The notes under the pieces are model-generated. The model saw only the letters and a program-made list of their open reading frames with translations, did not search any database and was not told where the DNA came from. The translations under genes and the position numbers were made by a program. DNA of 17,821 bases from Gammaproteobacteria bacterium. GTDB taxonomy: Bacteria > Pseudomonadota > Gammaproteobacteria > Chromatiales > Chromatiaceae. The stretch covers positions 1 to 17,821 of the forward strand of contig JAHDCB010000013.1 of the NCBI GenBank assembly GCA_020630035.1. The letters are read 5' to 3'. Positions 14,935 to 17,821 of this stretch are shown in pieces; position 1 is the first letter of the stretch, and each line of letters starts with the position of its first letter.

Positions 14935-17496
14935 ATGATCTCCATCGACATCGCCCGCGTTATTGACAAACTGAACGCGTATTGCCGCCACGCTCTGGAA
15001 GAAGCCGCCAGCCTCAGCATCAGCCAGCACAGCGACGAAGTCGCAATTGGCCAACTACTGTACAAACTAGCCGAAAACCCCACCAGCGACGTGCGCCTGA
15101 TCCTGCAACAGGCGCAGATAGCGCATACCGACTTCCGGCGCCAGCTCAGCGACAGCTTCATCAATAGCAATAACACCCTGAGTGGCCAGTACCCGGCCTT
15201 CTCCCCATTGTTGATTGAAGCCTTGCAGGAGGCCTGGCTGCTCAGCTCACTGGAGACTACAGCAGGCGAGATCCGCAGCGGAGCCCTGTTCCTGGTGCTG
15301 CTGCTCAACCCGGGACGCTACCTGCCACTGCCGCTGATCACCCTGCTGGACAACATCAACCGCGAGGCATTGCGCAAAAACTTTACGCAACTGCTCGCTG
15401 ACTCCGGCGAAACCCCCGATGCCAGCGACACCCCGGCACAATCCGCCAGCGCCAGTGATGCCGACACACCACTGGCACGTTACGGCACCGACTACACCGC
15501 CCGCGCCCGCGCGGGCGAGATTGACCCAGTGTTATGCCGCGATGACGACATTGACCTGATGATCGACATCCTCAGCCGTCGTCGCAAAAACAACCCGATC
15601 GCGGTGGGCGAGGCCGGGGTCGGCAAGACCGCCCTGATCGAAGGACTGGCGTTGCGCATCATCGCCAAACGCGTGCCGCAACACCTGCAAAACATTGCCC
15701 TATGGGAACTTGATATCGGTGCCCTGCAGGCCGGTGCCTCGGTGAAGGGTGAATTTGAAAAACGTCTGCAATCCGTCATCGACCAGGTCAAACAGGCCAG
15801 CACCCCGATCATCCTGTTCATCGACGAAGCGCACACATTGATCGGCGCGGGCAACCCGAGCGGCGGCAGCGATGCCGCCAACCTGCTGAAGCCCGCACTA
15901 GCCCGTGGCGAACTGCGCACCATCGCGGCAACCACCTGGACTGAATACAAAAAATATATCGAAAAAGACCCAGCCCTGACCCGACGCTTCCAGTTGATCC
16001 GCCTGGACGAACCCAGCATTACAGACAGCATCCACATTTTGCGCGGCCTGCGCCCGCTGTACGAAAAGACCCACGGCGTCGATATCACCGAAGCAGCCAT
16101 CCAGGCTGCCGCCAGACTAAGCGCGCGCTACGTCGCCGGACGCCAACTGCCGGACAAAGCGATAGACGTGCTCGACACAGCCGCCGCGCGCGTCACCATG
16201 GCCCAGGAAATCCCACCGCGCCAGATCACCCGGCTGGAAAACGAACACACCCAGAATACCGCTGAGATCACCCTGCTGGAACGTGAACAGCGCCACGGCA
16301 ACGCGATTGACACCGACCACCTGGACACCCTGCAACAACGCCAGATTGCCAACCAGGCCGAACAGGAACAACTGCACAGTACCTGGCAGGCCGAACGCGA
16401 ACGCCTGAGCGCACAATTGGCGCACCGCCGCGCACAAACCGCCGAACCGACAACCGACACCGCAGAGATAGCCCCACCGGATCAGCCGGACGACGACACC
16501 TTCAGCCTGCCGATAGAAGTGGATCGCGAACACATCGCTGCGGTGATCGCCGACTGGACCGGAATTCCGATCACCACCCTGACCAGTGACCGACTGCAAC
16601 GCATCCAGCAACTGGGCGAGCACCTGAATGAACACATTCTCGGCCAGGCCGAACCGATCCGCCAGATCCACAACCACCTGCTGACTGCTCTGGCTGACCT
16701 GCGCCGCCCCGGCACGCCGCTCGGAGCCTACCTGCTGGTCGGCCCCAGCGGCGTCGGCAAGACCGAAACCGCCCTGCAGATTGCCGAGTACCTGTTCGGC
16801 GGCCAGTCCACCACGATCAACCTGTCCGAATATCAGGAAAAACACAGTCTGTCACGCCTGATCGGCTCACCCCCGGGCTACGTCGGCTACGGCGAGGGCG
16901 GTGTGCTCAGCGAGGCCATCCGCCAGCGCCCGTATGCCGTGGTATTACTGGACGAAGTCGAAAAGGCCCATCCTGACATCCTGAACCTGTTCTACCAGGC
17001 CTTCGACAAGGGCGAAATAGCCGACGGCGAAGGCCGCCAGATCGACTGCCAGAACATCCTGTTCATCCTCACCGCCAACCTCGGCTTTGACGGCACCGAC
17101 CTGGCTGATCCCAGCGCAGCCCAACTGGAACAACAACTGCGCCACTACCTCAAGCCAGCACTGCTGGCGCGCATGCAGATCGTGCGCTACGCCTACCTCA
17201 GTGCCGAGACCCTCCACGCCATCGTCGAACAACGCCTGCAACGCCTGCGCCACCGGATCCAGCAACGCTACCAGGCCGAACTGCACTACACCACCGCCGT
17301 CAACGACACCCTGCGTGCCCGCTGCGAACAAACAGCCAACGGCGCACGCCAGCTGGATGCGATCATCGACGGTGAACTGCTGCCACCACTGTCACTCGCC
17401 CTGCTACGCCAGGTAGCCAGCGGCACACCACCGCAGAAGATCACCCTGGCACACAACAGCGATGGCTTTCATGTGACCTTCGCGCAGGATAGTTGA
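14935..17496 (+). CDS. tssH: T6SS ATPase ClpV (TssH)
   Basis: ClpV is the AAA+ unfoldase that disassembles the contracted TssB/TssC sheath so that subunits are reused. The 853-residue product has a Clp-N-type N-terminal domain (residues 1 to about 150), AAA1 with Walker A GEAGVGKT (225-232) and Walker B ILFIDEAH (293-300), a middle coiled-coil region with many Glu/Gln/Arg, and AAA2 with Walker A GPSGVGKT (603-610) and Walker B VVLLDEVEKAH (669-679). The GSPPGYVGYGEGG pore-loop region follows AAA2 Walker A, as in ClpB/ClpV. ATG 14935 gives the normal length; the reading back to TTG 14857 adds an unlikely 26-residue leader. The T6SS context separates it from ClpB. It follows the protease gene by 99 bp and is GC-rich like the core. 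Confidence 0.97.
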   Translation: MISIDIARVIDKLNAYCRHALEEAASLSISQHSDEVAIGQLLYKLAENPTSDVRLILQQAQIAHTDFRRQLSDSFINSNNTLSGQYPAFSPLLIEALQEAWLLSSLETTAGEIRSGALFLVLLLNPGRYLPLPLITLLDNINREALRKNFTQLLADSGETPDASDTPAQSASASDADTPLARYGTDYTARARAGEIDPVLCRDDDIDLMIDILSRRRKNNPIAVGEAGVGKTALIEGLALRIIAKRVPQHLQNIALWELDIGALQAGASVKGEFEKRLQSVIDQVKQASTPIILFIDEAHTLIGAGNPSGGSDAANLLKPALARGELRTIAATTWTEYKKYIEKDPALTRRFQLIRLDEPSITDSIHILRGLRPLYEKTHGVDITEAAIQAAARLSARYVAGRQLPDKAIDVLDTAAARVTMAQEIPPRQITRLENEHTQNTAEITLLEREQRHGNAIDTDHLDTLQQRQIANQAEQEQLHSTWQAERERLSAQLAHRRAQTAEPTTDTAEIAPPDQPDDDTFSLPIEVDREHIAAVIADWTGIPITTLTSDRLQRIQQLGEHLNEHILGQAEPIRQIHNHLLTALADLRRPGTPLGAYLLVGPSGVGKTETALQIAEYLFGGQSTTINLSEYQEKHSLSRLIGSPPGYVGYGEGGVLSEAIRQRPYAVVLLDEVEKAHPDILNLFYQAFDKGEIADGEGRQIDCQNILFILTANLGFDGTDLADPSAAQLEQQLRHYLKPALLARMQIVRYAYLSAETLHAIVEQRLQRLRHRIQQRYQAELHYTTAVNDTLRARCEQTANGARQLDAIIDGELLPPLSLALLRQVASGTPPQKITLAHNSDGFHVTFAQDS

Positions 17497-17512
17497 CCAG
17501 ATATCCTGAATA

Positions 17513-17531
17513 GTTGTGGGGTTTACACAAC
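17513..17531. repeat. Inverted repeat before the DUF2778-like effector gene
   Basis: GTTGTG and CACAAC arms of 6 bp flank a 7-base loop, between the clpV stop and the Shine-Dalgarno of the next gene. It could form a hairpin that modulates translation or read-through, but no T-run follows, so it is not a clear terminator. Chance occurrence is possible. Confidence 0.3.
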
Positions 17532-17543
17532 CGGAGAGTCCCT

Positions 17544-17821
17544 ATGCCATGGCAATACAGCCAAAGCACCGGCACACTTCACCACAATGGAAAATATATT
17601 GCGACCGGTTACTCAGGGTACGGTTCGGGTCGTAACAATCCATCGATGGAAGGTGCTGCAAACCTGGGTCCTATCCCGGCAGGACGTTATCACATAGGCA
17701 AACCACGATACAGCCATACAACAGGCCCCCACGTACTACCATTGACTCCGATCGGACACAATGCTCTGGGCCGTCACTCATTTCAGATACATGGCGATAA
17801 TCGGACGAATGATGCTTCTAC
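17544..17821 (+). CDS. DUF2778/Tlde1-like L,D-transpeptidase effector, 3' truncated by the window
   Basis: The first 92 codons and part of the next of a gene cut by the window end. The N-terminus has MPWQYSQSTGTLHHNG, then YIATGYSGYGSGRNNPSMEG, then LGPIPAGRYHIG, then GPHVLPLTPIGHNALGRHSFQIHGDN (the IHGDN His is residue 83). This is the layout of DUF2778 proteins, which include Tlde1, a T6SS effector with an L,D-transpeptidase (YkuD-like) activity that edits target peptidoglycan. The catalytic Cys, expected in an S-x-GC motif after the visible end, is not in the window. A GGAGAG Shine-Dalgarno (17533-17538) is five bases from the ATG. Next to clpV it is probably T6SS cargo; its immunity gene would lie beyond the edge. 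Confidence 0.8.
   Translation, partial: MPWQYSQSTGTLHHNGKYIATGYSGYGSGRNNPSMEGAANLGPIPAGRYHIGKPRYSHTTGPHVLPLTPIGHNALGRHSFQIHGDNRTNDAS

Noticed and set aside
16117..16845. Long minus-strand ORF of 242 codons inside clpV
   Set aside because: It lies fully opposite the well-supported clpV coding frame; long antisense frames are expected in GC-rich genes. The same applies to minus-strand frames at 6994-7599, 7946-8485 and 15492-16100.

Overview
The window is most of a type VI secretion system (T6SS) locus with accessory DNA in it. Seven core genes lie on the + strand in the order tssF, tssG, tagH (FHA), tssJ, tssK, tssL, tssH (clpV). From memory, this is the order of the main T6SS cluster of Vibrio cholerae (VCA0110-VCA0116), so a gammaproteobacterium or close relative is likely; I cannot name a species. 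The core genes are GC-rich and tightly packed, with overlaps or 1-bp gaps from tagH to tssL. tssM, tssA, tssB, tssC, tssE, hcp and vgrG are not in the window and presumably lie outside it.

Layout. 18-2803: baseplate genes tssF and tssG, overlapping. 2804-5036: a first accessory insert with small ORFs I do not recognise, coding a lipoprotein with an apparent CTG start, a small doubtful ORF, and two proteins with signal peptides. 5037-8635: tagH, tssJ, tssK, tssL. 8653-11371: a second accessory insert, AT-rich from about 9000. It codes a protein with a T6SS-carrier-like C-terminus, a probable TseH-like papain-fold effector (His64, Cys169), and three anchored or lipidated small proteins that look like immunity proteins. 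11468-14835: a AAA+ ATPase followed by a cytoplasmic subtilisin-like protease, which I read as an IetAS module (described as a plasmid-stability toxin-antitoxin pair on pTiC58 and later listed among anti-phage systems). 14935-17496: tssH/clpV. 17544-end: the start of a DUF2778/Tlde1-like L,D-transpeptidase effector gene, cut by the window edge.

How it fits together. TssF, TssG and TssK build the baseplate, TssJ and TssL are membrane-complex parts, TagH is a regulatory or scaffold protein, and ClpV recycles the contracted sheath. The inserted genes supply cargo and self-protection. The best candidate for something unusual is the IetA-IetS pair between tssL and clpV, beside an effector-immunity set, so that weaponry against bacteria and a probable defence or addiction module share one locus.

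There is no gene-free stretch over 300 bases. The short gaps at 2804-2910, 4946-5036, 11372-11467, 14836-14934 and 17497-17543 hold no RNA gene or convincing promoter; two small inverted repeats are listed. I saw no tRNA, rRNA, CRISPR array, insertion sequence or integrase.
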